Of a DNA stretch of 64,000 nucleotides, positions 26,533-42,219 are shown piece after piece. Location of the stretch: assembly GCF_004153445.1 (NCBI RefSeq), contig NZ_SDQC01000008.1, positions 1-64,000 of the forward strand, in the 5' to 3' direction. A model generated the notes under the pieces. It had not been told where the DNA came from. It was given only the letters and a program-made list of their open reading frames with translations, and searched no databases. The DNA is from Allopusillimonas soli. GTDB taxonomy: Bacteria > Pseudomonadota > Gammaproteobacteria > Burkholderiales > Burkholderiaceae_B. A program made the position numbers and the translations under genes. Position 1 is the stretch's first letter; every line of letters begins with the position of its first letter.

Positions 26533-27516
26533 ATGAAGAACATGCTCAGAATTGCTTTTGCTTTGAGTCTTGCATCGGCCACCAGCGCCACGTTCGCGAT
26601 AGGCCCACGCCCTCCCGCACTGCAAGCCAAAGAAACCTTGAATATCGGATATGTAAAAGTCGGCCACGTATCCCCCATACTGTTCGCCAAGGAAGATCTG
26701 GAAAAATGCAATGTGGAGTACAAGCCTGCTGAGTTCGTACGCTACGCCGACGCCCGCACGGCCCTTCTGTCGGGCTCACTGGATGTCGCCACCATAGGCC
26801 CAGCCGACCTTGCCATCGCACTGGCTCAGGGAAATAAGAGCATCGTCGGGCTAACAGGCGTGGCATCCTCGCCCAAGTACCTCGTGGTTCGCAAGGATGT
26901 GGATATACACACCTGGGACGATATCAAAGGCAAGCGGATCGGGATCGCACCCGGCTCTGCTGTATGGTTTCAGTGGGCGGCAACGCTTGCGGAAAAGGGT
27001 ATACCGTACAAGAGTTTCGAGGCTGTGAATATCCAGGGAGGCGGCACCGCTTTCATTCAAGCATTGGAGCGTGGCGACGTTGATGCCGTGGCGCTCTGGG
27101 AGCCATTCGAATCGCAGATTGTGGCAAGCGGCAAAGCCTACTTTGCCGATCAGATGGACTACAGTCAATCCAAAGCTGTGGGCGCCGAGCTTGGCATGCT
27201 GGCTGCCACGCGCGACGCTATCCAGAACAAGCGCGGGGCGTTGCTTTGCTTTCTCTGGTCATACAAGAATGCCGAGGCACGGCTGGAAAGCGATCCCGAA
27301 GCATTTGCTCAGGCCTACACTAAATTCACAGGCCTGCCCATCGACGTGACGCGAGATTCCGTGAAGCTTATCAAGCTCGGCGGTGTGCTCGATGTGGAGC
27401 AGCTTAAGCGTCAAGCAAAGGTTTTCAACGAGTTGGGGGTCATTCCCAAGGACACCAGTGGTGAAATTGGAAACGCATGGGACCCATCCCTTGTTGACGC
27501 CGTCATGAAGCCATAG
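26533..27516 (+). CDS. ABC transporter substrate-binding protein (NMT1/TauA/SsuA type)
   Basis: A 327-residue periplasmic binding protein with a clear signal peptide (residues 1-22, cut near ATFA). NMT1/SsuA-like blocks follow: NIGYVKVGHVSPILFAKE, LLSGSLDVATIGPADLAIAL, VDAVALWEPFES. Relatives bind sulfonates, nitrate, taurine or aromatic acids, so the ligand is open. GAGGAGA precedes the start. Together with the next two genes it forms a complete importer for the substrate of this catabolic island. Confidence 0.9.
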   Translation: MKNMLRIAFALSLASATSATFAIGPRPPALQAKETLNIGYVKVGHVSPILFAKEDLEKCNVEYKPAEFVRYADARTALLSGSLDVATIGPADLAIALAQGNKSIVGLTGVASSPKYLVVRKDVDIHTWDDIKGKRIGIAPGSAVWFQWAATLAEKGIPYKSFEAVNIQGGGTAFIQALERGDVDAVALWEPFESQIVASGKAYFADQMDYSQSKAVGAELGMLAATRDAIQNKRGALLCFLWSYKNAEARLESDPEAFAQAYTKFTGLPIDVTRDSVKLIKLGGVLDVEQLKRQAKVFNELGVIPKDTSGEIGNAWDPSLVDAVMKP

Positions 27517-27530
27517 CAACTATCCCAGCC

Positions 27531-28370
27531 ATGAACACCATGACATCGAATGCAATCAGCCCCCGTACCAAGCGGCGTCTACAAGCTCCGCGACGCCTGT
27601 TGATGGGTATTGCCGTCCCATGCGCCCTGCTGCTGGTATGGCAGGTGGTGGGCCAACAGGCCAGCATGGCGGGCGTCGTGCCAACGCCACTGGAAGTAAT
27701 TGTGGCCTGGCGCGACTGGATTTTTGCCGATCCGGGTATGGGGTTGAATCCCTATTTAGGTACATGGGTGGGTAACGTGCAGTATTCCACACTACGTGTG
27801 GCCCAGGGGTTCGCCCTTGCCTTGGTATTAGGCGTGCCGTTGGGCTTGATGATAGGCTGGAGCAGAGCTGTTGCGCTCATGCTGGATCCCATGGTGCAAG
27901 GCATGCGGCCCATACCCATCACGGCCTGGTTGCCATTTTCCATTGCTCTGTTCGGTATCAGAGACCTGGGTTCGGTGTTTCTTATTTTCCTGGGTGCGTT
28001 CTACCCGATTGTGGTTAATACGACGCAAGGGGCGCGGGATGTTGATCGCAACCTGGTTCGCGCCGCCGCCATGATGGGCTGCTCGTCCTGGCAAATGTTG
28101 CGCCGCGTTGTGTTGCCTTCGGCGATGCCCTCTTTATTCACAGGCCTCAGACTGGGTTTGGGAATCGCGTGGACCGCGGTCATCGTTTCAGAGATGGTGG
28201 CGGTGAAGTCCGGTCTAGGATACGTGCTATGGGATGCGTATTATGTGGGCCGCATGGACATCGTTCTCGCCGACATGGTGTCCATCGGGATCATGGGTTA
28301 CATCAGCGATCGCCTGATCGTTTGGCTGGAACGGCATGTGCTCAGATGGCGCATATTACAAAACTACTGA
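27531..28370 (+). CDS. ABC transporter permease (TauC/SsuC type)
   Basis: A 279-residue inner-membrane permease with about six helices. It has the EAA-type loop (NLVRAAAMMGCSSWQMLRRVVLPSAMPSLFTGLRLGLG, split here by domain) that contacts the ATPase. It belongs to the BPD_transp_1 family and lies 14 bases after the binding-protein gene. It forms the membrane channel of the importer. Confidence 0.9.
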   Translation: MNTMTSNAISPRTKRRLQAPRRLLMGIAVPCALLLVWQVVGQQASMAGVVPTPLEVIVAWRDWIFADPGMGLNPYLGTWVGNVQYSTLRVAQGFALALVLGVPLGLMIGWSRAVALMLDPMVQGMRPIPITAWLPFSIALFGIRDLGSVFLIFLGAFYPIVVNTTQGARDVDRNLVRAAAMMGCSSWQMLRRVVLPSAMPSLFTGLRLGLGIAWTAVIVSEMVAVKSGLGYVLWDAYYVGRMDIVLADMVSIGIMGYISDRLIVWLERHVLRWRILQNY

Positions 28371-28379
28371 GGTCAGCAC

Positions 28380-29129
28380 ATGTCGAGAATATCGATTAGT
28401 AAAGTCAGCAAGGTATATCCAGGCGCGACACCCGTGCACGCACTCGACAGCATAGACCTTGACATTGAGCCGGGCGAGTTCATCGCGTTGCTTGGCCCCT
28501 CAGGCTGCGGAAAGTCCACCCTGCTCAATCTCATCGCCGGCTTCGAGCAAGGCACTTCGGGCGGACTGCTAGTAAATGGTCATCAAGTTGACAAGCCTGG
28601 CCCGGAGCGTGGCGTCGTATTCCAGGAGGCAGCCCTGTTTCCTTGGCTGACGGTCTGGGAGAATGTTGTTTTTGGCCCAAAAGTAAATGGTACCCAGAAA
28701 ACGGAATATGAGGTTCGGGCACGTGAGATGCTGGACATTACAGGCCTCTCTGGCTTCGTCGATCATCTTCCTGTTCAGCTTTCGGGTGGTATGCGCCAGC
28801 GCGTGGGCATCGCAAGGGTATTAACTCTGGGCTCAAAAATCCTGCTCATGGATGAGCCCTTCGGTGCTCTGGATGCGCAAACACGGCTGACCATGCAGGA
28901 GCTGCTCCTGTCGGTATGGCAAAAGCTGCGTACTACTGTACTGTTTGTGACACACGACATCGATGAAGCGATTCTTCTTGCAGACAGGATTTGCGTAATG
29001 TCTGCACGCCCTGGCCGCATCAACAGCCAAATCAATGTGCCTCTGGATCGCCCTCGCACCATAGAGGACACAACCACTCGAGAATTCAATGATCTGAAGC
29101 GCGAGATACTGATGCAAATTCGCCATTGA
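28380..29129 (+). CDS. ABC transporter ATP-binding protein (TauB/SsuB type)
   Basis: A 249-residue ATPase with Walker A LGPSGCGKSTLL near residue 38, Q-loop VFQEAALFPWL, signature LSGGMRQRVGIARVL near residue 133, Walker B ILLMDEPFGALD, and the H-loop histidine in FVTHDIDEAI. This is a typical length and set for taurine/sulfonate/nitrate importers. It powers uptake with the two preceding genes. Confidence 0.93.
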   Translation: MSRISISKVSKVYPGATPVHALDSIDLDIEPGEFIALLGPSGCGKSTLLNLIAGFEQGTSGGLLVNGHQVDKPGPERGVVFQEAALFPWLTVWENVVFGPKVNGTQKTEYEVRAREMLDITGLSGFVDHLPVQLSGGMRQRVGIARVLTLGSKILLMDEPFGALDAQTRLTMQELLLSVWQKLRTTVLFVTHDIDEAILLADRICVMSARPGRINSQINVPLDRPRTIEDTTTREFNDLKREILMQIRH

Positions 29130-29194
29130 CGACATGGAATTACCACCCCTTGAGCCCGAGACGGCTCGCCTCACACTGAACATGGAGATCCAAG

Positions 29195-30073
29195 ATGGCG
29201 TATGCACGCACCGATGACGGTATCAAGCTGTACTATGAAGAGGCGGGCGACGGCACACCCATTATTTGGGTACACGAGTTCGCCGGCGATTGGCGCAGTT
29301 GGGAATCGCAAATGCGATTCTTCAGCCGCCGCCATCGCTGCATTACATTCAGTGCTCGCGGCTATCTGCCTTCTGATGTGCCACACAAACAAGACATGTA
29401 CTCGCAGGAGCGCGCGGCACGCGATATAGCGTGCGTTCTGGATGCCGCCAAGATAGATAAAGCGCACATTGTGGGATTGTCCATGGGAGGATTCGCAACC
29501 TTACATTTCGGGCTCATGTTCCCGGAGCGAGCGCTTTCTCTTACCGTGGCAGGCTCGGGTTACGGAGCCGAACCCGCACAGGCATCCTCATTCGTGGCGG
29601 CGAGCTTGAAAGCGGCTGAGCAATTCGACACGCTAGGCAGCGAAAAATTCGCACCCATATATGCGAGCGGTGCATCCAGAGTCCAGCTGCAAAATAAAGA
29701 CCCCCGAGGTTGGGATGAGTTTGCCCGCCAGTTGGGCGAACATGACGCCGTGGGTTCGGCCCTGACCATGAGAGGCGTTCAGGCTCGCAGACCTTCGCTA
29801 TATAGCCTCGAGGAACAACTTAGGCGGATCCAGATACCAGTGTTCATTGTCGCAGGCGACGAAGACGACCATTGCCTGCAGCCCGCCATCTATCTGAAGC
29901 AGACCATACCAACCAGCGGCCTGCTCATCATGCCGAAAACAGGACATACGCTTAATCTTGAAGAGCCAGATACATTCAATCGATATGTCTGGGACTTTCT
30001 CAGCATGGTTGAATCGGGGAAATGGGGAATGCGTGATCCCCGCGCCACTAGCGAAATACTCAAGGTGGACTAG
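29195..30073 (+). CDS. Alpha/beta-fold hydrolase
   Basis: A 292-residue alpha/beta hydrolase. The nucleophile elbow GLSMGGF is near residue 95, an acid lies in AGDEDDHCL (about 230), and the catalytic histidine is in KTGHTLNLEEP (about 253). The HG oxyanion motif is replaced by WVHEFAGDWRSW. It may hydrolyse an ester, a C-C bond or a thioester in the pathway of this island; the substrate is unknown. It is the last plus-strand gene of the cluster, 65 bases after the ATPase. Confidence 0.88.
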   Translation: MAYARTDDGIKLYYEEAGDGTPIIWVHEFAGDWRSWESQMRFFSRRHRCITFSARGYLPSDVPHKQDMYSQERAARDIACVLDAAKIDKAHIVGLSMGGFATLHFGLMFPERALSLTVAGSGYGAEPAQASSFVAASLKAAEQFDTLGSEKFAPIYASGASRVQLQNKDPRGWDEFARQLGEHDAVGSALTMRGVQARRPSLYSLEEQLRRIQIPVFIVAGDEDDHCLQPAIYLKQTIPTSGLLIMPKTGHTLNLEEPDTFNRYVWDFLSMVESGKWGMRDPRATSEILKVD

Positions 30074-30083
30074 AAACCTTGGC

Positions 30084-30872
30084 CTAGGCCCCCAGCGGAT
30101 GTACCCCGCCATCCATGGTGACCAGCGCGCCAGTGACATAGCTGGCGCGTGCAGAGGCCAGGAACAGCGCGGTATCGGCCACCTCTTCTGGCCTGGCGAT
30201 ACGCCCGAGCGGAATGCGCTGCGCCATAGCCTCGCGCAGCGCTTCGATGGACTTTCCAGTGCTTTGTGCTTCGGCCTCCAGCGCGCCCTGCACGCGTTCG
30301 GTGAGCGTAGCACCCGGATTGATGGCGTTGATGCGTATGCCTTTGCTGCCCCATGCGTTGGCCAGGCCGGCTGAGGCGAGCATGAGCGCGGCATTGGCTG
30401 CACCTCCCGGCAGATGGATGGGACTGGCCACACGGCCGCCTGCGCCAATGATATTGACAATAGCGCCCGACTCACGGGCAATCATGCCCTTGAGCACGGC
30501 ATCCATGGCATTGATATACGTGAAATACTTGGCATCCATTGCGTCGCGCCAGGCCTGGGGGGTGAGCGTGGCGGGCGGATAGCGCTTTGCGGCGCCCGCC
30601 GAATTCACGAGAACATCGATGGGTCCGAGATCAGCCTCGGCGCTATCCACCATGTTCTGGGCGGCCCGTGCATCGCCCAGATCAGCAGCCAAGGCAAGCG
30701 CATCGTATCCCGCAGCACGCAGCGATGCGTGTGCTGCATCGAGATTGGCGGTGCTGCGCGAGACGATGGCCACGCGCGCGCCCTCTCGCGCAAAAGCCTG
30801 GGCGCAGGCCAAACCTATACCCTTGCTGCCGCCTGTGATCAATACCACTTTTCCTTTCAGTTCCAGATCCAT
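30084..30872 (-). CDS. SDR-family protein lacking the YxxxK catalytic pair
   Basis: A 262-residue Rossmann-fold protein with TGGSKGIGLACAQ near residue 13, NSAGAA near 89 and VNIIGAGGR near 140. Where classical enzymes have YxxxK, it reads HLPGGAANAALML, so the catalytic tyrosine and lysine appear absent. The fold and cofactor motif are intact. It may bind NAD(P) with an altered chemistry, or be a non-classical subfamily. AGGA precedes the ATG at 30872. It is convergent with the hydrolase gene. Confidence 0.82.
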   Translation of the reverse strand: MDLELKGKVVLITGGSKGIGLACAQAFAREGARVAIVSRSTANLDAAHASLRAAGYDALALAADLGDARAAQNMVDSAEADLGPIDVLVNSAGAAKRYPPATLTPQAWRDAMDAKYFTYINAMDAVLKGMIARESGAIVNIIGAGGRVASPIHLPGGAANAALMLASAGLANAWGSKGIRINAINPGATLTERVQGALEAEAQSTGKSIEALREAMAQRIPLGRIARPEEVADTALFLASARASYVTGALVTMDGGVHPLGA

Positions 30873-30943
30873 ATCCGTTTTCCTGTCATGTGGCACCAGC
30901 GACGGCAGGCACCCTTCGGTCCAGCGGGTTGCGCAGCGGTTGC

Positions 30944-32374
<1,431 letters not shown>

Positions 32375-33790
32375 CTAGCTGCCGCCTTTCTTTGCAGCTT
32401 CCTCATCCAGCTGCCGCAGAAAAGCCATTTTCTCGGCAATTTTTCCCTCAAGGCCGCGGGATACCGGCCGGTACCAGTTGGGCTTTCCCATTCCCTCCGG
32501 CAGATAGGTTTCGCCCGCGGCATAGCCATGTGGTTCGTCATGCGCGTAGCGGTAGGCATGCCCGTATCCCAGTTCTTTCATGAGTCGGGTGGGCGCATTA
32601 CGAAGATGGACGGGCACGCTGCGCGAGGTGTCTTGGCGAACAAAGGCGCGGGCCTGGTTATAAGCCATGTAGCCCGCATTGCTCTTGGCCGCGACGGACA
32701 GATAAATGACGGCCTGCCCCAGCGCCAGCTCGCCTTCAGGCGAACCAAGACGCTCGTATGTGGCAGCCGCATCGTTGGCGATCTGGATGGCGCGTGGATC
32801 GGCCAGCCCTACGTCTTCCCAGGCCATGCGCACAATGCGACGCGAGAGGTAGCGGGCATCCGCGCCCCCATCCAGCATACGGCAAAGCCAGTACAGGGCG
32901 GCATCGGGATCGGACCCCCGCACAGACTTGTGCAATGCGCTGATCTGGTCGTAGAAGGCGTCGCCGCCTTTATCAAAGCGGCGAAGATTCTGCGACAGCG
33001 CGGTTTCGAGCCATGCGCTGTCAACCAGGTCGCGGCCCGCGGACAGCGCCGATTCGGAAACCACCTCCATGGCATTGATAACGCGGCGCGCATCGCCGTC
33101 GGCCCACTGCGCCAATTGCTCCCTGGCTGCCGGATCAAGACGCAACGCCGCCACGCCCGCAGGCGCCCCACCCTCTTCGGGCTTGCCGCCAGAGGATGCA
33201 TCAACGGCTGCATCGGGGGCAGCAACGCCCTCGCCGTTGATAATATCCAAGGCCCTGTCGATGAGCTGCTGCAGTTCGTCTTCGGACAACGACTGCAGCA
33301 CATAGACGCGTGCGCGCGACAGCAGCGCGGAATTGACTTCGAACGAGGGATTTTCCGTCGTGGCGCCAATAAAGGTGAACAGTCCGCTTTCAACGTAGGG
33401 CAGAAAAGCGTCCTGCTGCGCCTTGTTGAAGCGGTGTACTTCATCTACGAAGAGAATGGTGCGTCGCCCCTGCCCCTGGGCCACCTGCGCGGCGGCCACC
33501 GCATCGCGAATATCCTTGACCCCGCCCAGAACGGCCGAAATGGCAATGAAGTGAGCGTCGAAGCCGTCGGCCATGAGCCGCGCCAGCGTGGTCTTTCCAA
33601 CGCCCGGCGGTCCCCAGAAAATCATGGAATGCGGGCGGCCAGACTCGAAGGCCACACGCAACGGCTTGCCGGCGCCAAGCAAATGCTGCTGGCCAACGAC
33701 TTCCGACAGCGTCCGCGGCCGCATCCGTTCAGCCAGCGGCGCATGGACGCCCGCGCCGGGCGAGGAGAAAAGGTCGCCAGCCGCTGCCAT
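32375..33790 (-). CDS. rarA: Replication-associated recombination protein A (AAA+ ATPase)
   Basis: A 471-residue MgsA/RarA protein with Walker [14 protein letters not shown] near residue 60, Walker [18 protein letters not shown], sensor 1 [11 protein letters not shown], and the C-terminal tetramerisation domain ending in [13 protein letters not shown]. It acts on stalled replication forks and single-strand gaps. A glycine/alanine-rich insertion near residue 200 is lineage-specific. It lies 5 bases after lolA, in the common gamma/betaproteobacterial order. Confidence 0.95.
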   Translation of the reverse strand: MAAAGDLFSSPGAGVHAPLAERMRPRTLSEVVGQQHLLGAGKPLRVAFESGRPHSMIFWGPPGVGKTTLARLMADGFDAHFIAISAVLGGVKDIRDAVAAAQVAQGQGRRTILFVDEVHRFNKAQQDAFLPYVESGLFTFIGATTENPSFEVNSALLSRARVYVLQSLSEDELQQLIDRALDIINGEGVAAPDAAVDASSGGKPEEGGAPAGVAALRLDPAAREQLAQWADGDARRVINAMEVVSESALSAGRDLVDSAWLETALSQNLRRFDKGGDAFYDQISALHKSVRGSDPDAALYWLCRMLDGGADARYLSRRIVRMAWEDVGLADPRAIQIANDAAATYERLGSPEGELALGQAVIYLSVAAKSNAGYMAYNQARAFVRQDTSRSVPVHLRNAPTRLMKELGYGHAYRYAHDEPHGYAAGETYLPEGMGKPNWYRPVSRGLEGKIAEKMAFLRQLDEEAAKKGGS

Positions 33791-33795
33791 GAGGG

Positions 33796-34411
33796 CTACT
33801 GCATTTTCACGACGTCGACACCAGCCGGAGGGTCGAAGGTGAAGGTATCGGGACCGAGCGCCGGATTGAGCGTGATATCGGTAAGGTCAATGCGGGTGGT
33901 TTGGCCGAAGGCATCCAGCAACAGCAGCCGCGCCGGCAATCCATGGAGGAAACCGATGTCCACATGGACAAAGCCCGCATCAGCGCCTTTGGGCGTAGCG
34001 CGCATCCAGTCGATGCCATCGCTGGCCGGCAGCGCCGCGATGGTGAAATTGTCATCCAGCGAGCCCTCGCCGAACAGAATTGCCGCGGGCGATGCGCCGA
34101 TGGACTGTCCGACCGGCCGTACGGTCACCTGCGCCAGGTCGGGATCGTATTGGTAGACCTTCTTGCCATCGGACACAACAAGCTGCTCATAAGGCTTCAC
34201 GACATGCCAATTGAACTGCCCCGGGCGCTTGAAGGAAAACGTGCCCGATTCGGCGCCCTGGCTCGGTTGGCCTTTGTCGCTGAGTCGCTGCTGTGTGAAT
34301 TGGCCCGATGCCGACGGCACATCGGCGATGAACTTGCGCAGCTGAGCCTCGGCGCTCGCCGCATGGGTGGCCAGCGGTGCCAGGGCCAGCGCCGCCACGG
34401 CCAGTAGGTGT

Positions 34412-34422
<11 letters not shown>
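33796..34422 (-). CDS. lolA: Outer-membrane lipoprotein carrier protein LolA
   Basis: A 208-residue periplasmic carrier with a signal peptide (residues 1-21, cut after THAASA) and the LolA beta-barrel half-fold ([37 protein letters not shown] split by domain). It ferries lipoproteins from LolCDE to LolB. Wza and the phage lipoprotein in this window would depend on it. Its start overlaps the end of ftsK by 11 bases. Confidence 0.94.
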
Positions 34423-38594
<4,172 letters not shown>

Positions 38595-38668
38595 CTCCCC
38601 GCTGCTGGCTCCGCCGCGCCCCAGTCTGGCCGCGAAATATATTTCGCACCGGAACCTGCCCACAAGCC

Positions 38669-38704
38669 AAAAGCCGATATATGCATGCGCATATATCGGC
38701 TTTT
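38669..38704. terminator. Strong bidirectional terminator in the smr-sod gap
   Basis: AAAAGCCGATATATG (38669-38683) pairs perfectly over 15 bases with CATATATCGGCTTTT (38690-38704) around a 6-base loop. A- and T-tails on both sides serve both strands. It separates smr from the convergent superoxide dismutase gene. The rest of the 313-base gap (38595-38907) holds nothing else I can support. Confidence 0.88.
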
Positions 38705-38907
38705 GTGCGTTTATATTTTTTATGGGACCTGCTGTTTTATTATGTACCGATTACCGGCCTGCCCATGCAGGGCTATGTCTCCTCACCTGCATGGGCAAGA
38801 TTTTGCATGATATTGCCGCTCGCGACACTTAGGGAATGCACTAGGTTTATATACATATTCCAGAATAATGCTGATATTCCTTGCCTAACCAGGCTGCAAA
38901 AAGAAAC

Positions 38908-39528
38908 TCACGAGCGTGCTTGGTCGTAGCGGCGCGCCACCTCGGGCCAGTTAATGACATTGTAAAAGGCGCCAATATATTCAGGGCGCCGATTCTGGTA
39001 TTTCAAGTAATAGGCATGCTCCCATACATCCAGGCCCAGAACCGGTGTTTTCCCTTCCATGTGTGGACTGTCCTGATTACCGGTGCTTTCCACCGCCAGT
39101 TTTCCATCCGCGCCGACAACAAGCCAAGCCCAGCCGCTGCCGAACCGGCTCACCGCCGCCTGCGTGAAAGCCTGCCTGAATGCTTCCATTCCGCCCAGTT
39201 CGGCCCTTATGGCGCTGGCCAGCGCGCCATCGGGCTCGCCGCCTCCCTCCGGAGACATGACCGTCCAGAACAAACTGTGGTTGGCATGGCCTCCGCCATT
39301 GTTGCGCACTGCGGTTTTCACGGAATCCGGCAGATCTTCAATGCGGGCAAGCAATGCTTCGACCGGCTGGTCGTCATTGATGTTTGCGGCTTCGAGCGCG
39401 GCATTGAGATTATTCACATAGGCCTGGTGGTGCCTGGAGTAGTGAATTTCCATTGTCATGGCGTCGATATTGGGTTCCAGCGCGTCGTACGCATAGGGCA
39501 ACGGCGGCAACGTGTAAGTCATGTTCAT
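38908..39528 (-). CDS. sodA: Superoxide dismutase, Mn-type of the Fe/Mn family
   Basis: A 206-residue SOD. Metal ligands are in the N-terminal SRHHQAYV, in [11 protein letters not shown] near residue 76, and in [15 protein letters not shown] near 165. The GNQDSP block near residue 145 supplies the glutamine typical of Mn enzymes rather than Fe enzymes, so manganese (or cambialistic) use is likely. It removes superoxide in the cytosol. Confidence 0.93.
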   Translation of the reverse strand: MNMTYTLPPLPYAYDALEPNIDAMTMEIHYSRHHQAYVNNLNAALEAANINDDQPVEALLARIEDLPDSVKTAVRNNGGGHANHSLFWTVMSPEGGGEPDGALASAIRAELGGMEAFRQAFTQAAVSRFGSGWAWLVVGADGKLAVESTGNQDSPHMEGKTPVLGLDVWEHAYYLKYQNRRPEYIGAFYNVINWPEVARRYDQARS

Positions 39529-39688
39529 TCTCCGTATTGAGCAGCGTGATCGGGGATATTCGTTTCAATATTGAAAATAGAAATCATAAGCATTTAGTAT
39601 ACTCGCTCGCACCAAGTCTGCCGGATGCTAAACTGCGGCATGTCCAATGCGATCCCCGGGTCCACACCCGTCGTCATGGAGACACAAA

Positions 39689-40984
39689 ATGCCGTCGACG
39701 CCAGATCCCGGCGCCCTGCTCCAGCGCGCGGCCGCAGCGCCGAAACCCACGCTCATGCAGTCCACGCAATGCTGCATTGTCGGCGGCGGCCCTGCGGGCA
39801 TGATGGCGGGCCTGTTGATGGCCCGCGCCGGCATAGAAACTGTCGTGCTGGAAAAGCATGGGGATTTCCTGCGAGATTTCCGTGGTGACACGGTTCATCC
39901 CTCAACGCTTGAGATACTCGACGAGATCGGCCTAAAGGACAAATTCGACGCGTTGCCGCAGCACCGCGTATCGCGGCTGGAAGCGCTGTTTGCGGATGGC
40001 CCGCACACCGTGGGCGATTTCAGCGGGTTGTCACCCTTTCCCTACCTGGCACTCGTACCCCAGTGGGATCTGCTGGACCTTCTGGCGGACGAAGCAAGGC
40101 GTCACCATTGCTTTTCCCTCCATATGAACACCGAAGCCACCGCATTACTGCGCGATGGCGCGCAAGGGCCTGTCTGCGGCGTGGTCGCCAAGACACCCCA
40201 GGGAGAACTGCGCATTACGGCCGATGTGGTCATAGGCTGCGACGGCCGCCGCTCCACATTGCGCGAATCGGCCGGCCTGCAGCCGCGCAATCTCGGAGCG
40301 CCCATGGATGTGCTGTGGTTCCGGCTGACGCGCCAGCCTGCTGACCCGGAGGGCACGTATGGCGTACCAGGCAGGGGCAGCTTCCTGGTCCTGATCAACC
40401 GCAATCAATATTGGCAGGCCGCAGCCGTCATTCCAAAGGGAACCGCTGCGCAATGGCAGGCTCAGCCCATTTCGCGGTTCAAGGCTCTGGTGGCCAGGCG
40501 GGCGCCATTTCTGGCTGATCAAGTGCAGACGATTGCATCGTGGGACGACATCAAATTACTTGAGGTTCGCGTGGATCGGCTCGATTGCTGGCATTGCCCG
40601 GGCTTGCTGCTGATCGGCGACGCCGCGCACGCCATGTCCCCAATAGGCGGCGTGGGCATTAATCTGGCCATCCAGGACGCAGTGGCGGTCGCGAATATTC
40701 TCGGACCGGTTCTAAAGCAAGGCAATACGCCCGGCAATGACGATCTGGCCGCCGTGCAGGCCAGACGCATGCTGCCAACACGTATTATTCAACGCGTGCA
40801 GACACTGGCGCAGCGCCAACTGATCGCCCCGGCATTGACTCGGCAAGATGACGGCCAGCCGGTGAAGATTCCAGCGCTTTTGCGCTGGGTGGAGCGCAGC
40901 AGATTGTTAACCTCCATTCCCGCCCGGGTTTTCGGGCTCGGCTTCCGACGTGAACATGTGCATCTCCCGGCCCGAGCACCTTGA
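39689..40984 (+). CDS. FAD-dependent monooxygenase (PHBH/UbiH fold)
   Basis: A 431-residue flavoprotein monooxygenase with the FAD motif CCIVGGGPAGMMAGLLMARAG near residue 28, the DG motif VIGCDGRRSTLRE near 182, and GD motif LLIGDAAHAMSPIGGVGINLAI near 318. It belongs to the group that hydroxylates aromatics or quinones; the substrate is unknown. GGAG eight bases before the ATG at 39689 decides the start; M at 39755 lacks a ribosome site. Confidence 0.85.
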   Translation: MPSTPDPGALLQRAAAAPKPTLMQSTQCCIVGGGPAGMMAGLLMARAGIETVVLEKHGDFLRDFRGDTVHPSTLEILDEIGLKDKFDALPQHRVSRLEALFADGPHTVGDFSGLSPFPYLALVPQWDLLDLLADEARRHHCFSLHMNTEATALLRDGAQGPVCGVVAKTPQGELRITADVVIGCDGRRSTLRESAGLQPRNLGAPMDVLWFRLTRQPADPEGTYGVPGRGSFLVLINRNQYWQAAAVIPKGTAAQWQAQPISRFKALVARRAPFLADQVQTIASWDDIKLLEVRVDRLDCWHCPGLLLIGDAAHAMSPIGGVGINLAIQDAVAVANILGPVLKQGNTPGNDDLAAVQARRMLPTRIIQRVQTLAQRQLIAPALTRQDDGQPVKIPALLRWVERSRLLTSIPARVFGLGFRREHVHLPARAP

Positions 40985-41041
40985 CTGTCCGCCGCTATGG
41001 CCAGGGTGGCTCACAGGCTCGCTTGCGCTTAACATGGCGCC

Positions 41042-42076
41042 ATGAGCAACGATACTTCCCTCGCGGGTTTCATCCGCGGGCTGCCCAAGGCGGAGCTGCA
41101 TCTGCATATAGAGGGCACGCTCGAACCAGAACTGATCTTCGCCCTCGCCCGGCGAAATGGGATCGCCCTGCCCTATGCATCGGTGGATACGCTGCGGGCA
41201 GCCTACCGCTTCAAAGACCTTCAATCCTTCCTGGACCTCTACTACGCGGGCGCCAGCGTACTCGTCACCGAGGATGACTTCGAGGCCATGACACAGGCCT
41301 ATCTGGAACGCGCACAGGCCGATGGCGTCATGCATGCGGAAATCATGTTCGACCCGCAGACCCATACGGCGCGGGGCGTCGCCATGGAGACGATTTTTGC
41401 CGGAATGGCCCGCGCGATGCGCCGCATGCGCGAATCCGCAGGGCTGAGCAGCCGCCTGCTGCTGAGCTTTCTGCGCCATCTGACCGAGCAGGAAGCGATG
41501 CAAACACTTGAACAGGCTCTCCCTCTGCGGGAACGCTACGATGACCTATGGGTAGGCATTGGGCTGGATTCGTCCGAACGGGGCAACCCGCCCGAAAAAT
41601 TCGTGCGTGTCTTCGAACGGGCTAGAGGCCTGGGCTTTAGACTGGTGGCGCATGCGGGGGAGGAAGGGCCAGCCTCTTATGTCCGCAATGCACTGGACAT
41701 GCTGCATGTCGAGCGCATTGACCATGGCGTGGCCAGTGAGCAGGATCCTGCGCTCATGCAGCGACTGGTGCGAGCGCAGATACCGCTGACGGTCTGTCCG
41801 CTATCCAACTTGAAATTATGCGTGTTTCCCGATCTGGCGCAGCATAATCTGGCCCGCATGCTACGCCTCGGCGCCATGGTCACGGTGAACTCGGACGATC
41901 CCGCCTATTTTGGCGGCTATGTCGGGGACAATTATCTCGCCTGCGCGCATGCCCTGGGCCTGACGCGGGCGGAACTTGCCGGGTTGGCCCGTAACAGCAT
42001 TGCTGCGTCATTCCTGGATGACAAGGACAAGCAGCGATGGCTGCATCAGCTTGATGCCTTGATCAAGGAAATTTAG
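41042..42076 (+). CDS. Adenosine/adenine deaminase family hydrolase
   Basis: A 344-residue metal-dependent amidohydrolase. It has the zinc site AELHLHIEGTLEPE near residue 15, HAGEE near 202 and VNSDDPAYFGG near 283. The EGTLEPE form is commonly seen in adenine deaminases, whereas adenosine deaminases usually read DGSLRP-like sequences. I therefore lean to adenine deaminase, though bacterial copies are often named add. It acts in purine salvage. Confidence 0.85.
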   Translation: MSNDTSLAGFIRGLPKAELHLHIEGTLEPELIFALARRNGIALPYASVDTLRAAYRFKDLQSFLDLYYAGASVLVTEDDFEAMTQAYLERAQADGVMHAEIMFDPQTHTARGVAMETIFAGMARAMRRMRESAGLSSRLLLSFLRHLTEQEAMQTLEQALPLRERYDDLWVGIGLDSSERGNPPEKFVRVFERARGLGFRLVAHAGEEGPASYVRNALDMLHVERIDHGVASEQDPALMQRLVRAQIPLTVCPLSNLKLCVFPDLAQHNLARMLRLGAMVTVNSDDPAYFGGYVGDNYLACAHALGLTRAELAGLARNSIAASFLDDKDKQRWLHQLDALIKEI

Positions 42077-42188
42077 TGGCGGCCACACGCCAGAGTCGGG
42101 CCAATCCCTCCGCCGCCCCGCAAACTCGCTTCTTGAAGAAAATCCCGGACAGCGGGACAAGCCGCCGACCGGGATCGGATGCATTCTG

Positions 42189-42215
42189 CGCCGCACGCGT
42201 TTTGCGCATGCGGCG
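42189..42215. terminator. GC-rich hairpin between the convergent deaminase and cold-shock genes
   Basis: CGCCGCACGCG (42189-42199) pairs with CGCATGCGGCG (42205-42215), 11 pairs with one wobble, over loop TTTTG. There is no strong U-tail on either strand, so it is a likely but weak terminator for both genes. Confidence 0.5.
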
Positions 42216-42219
42216 TGTA

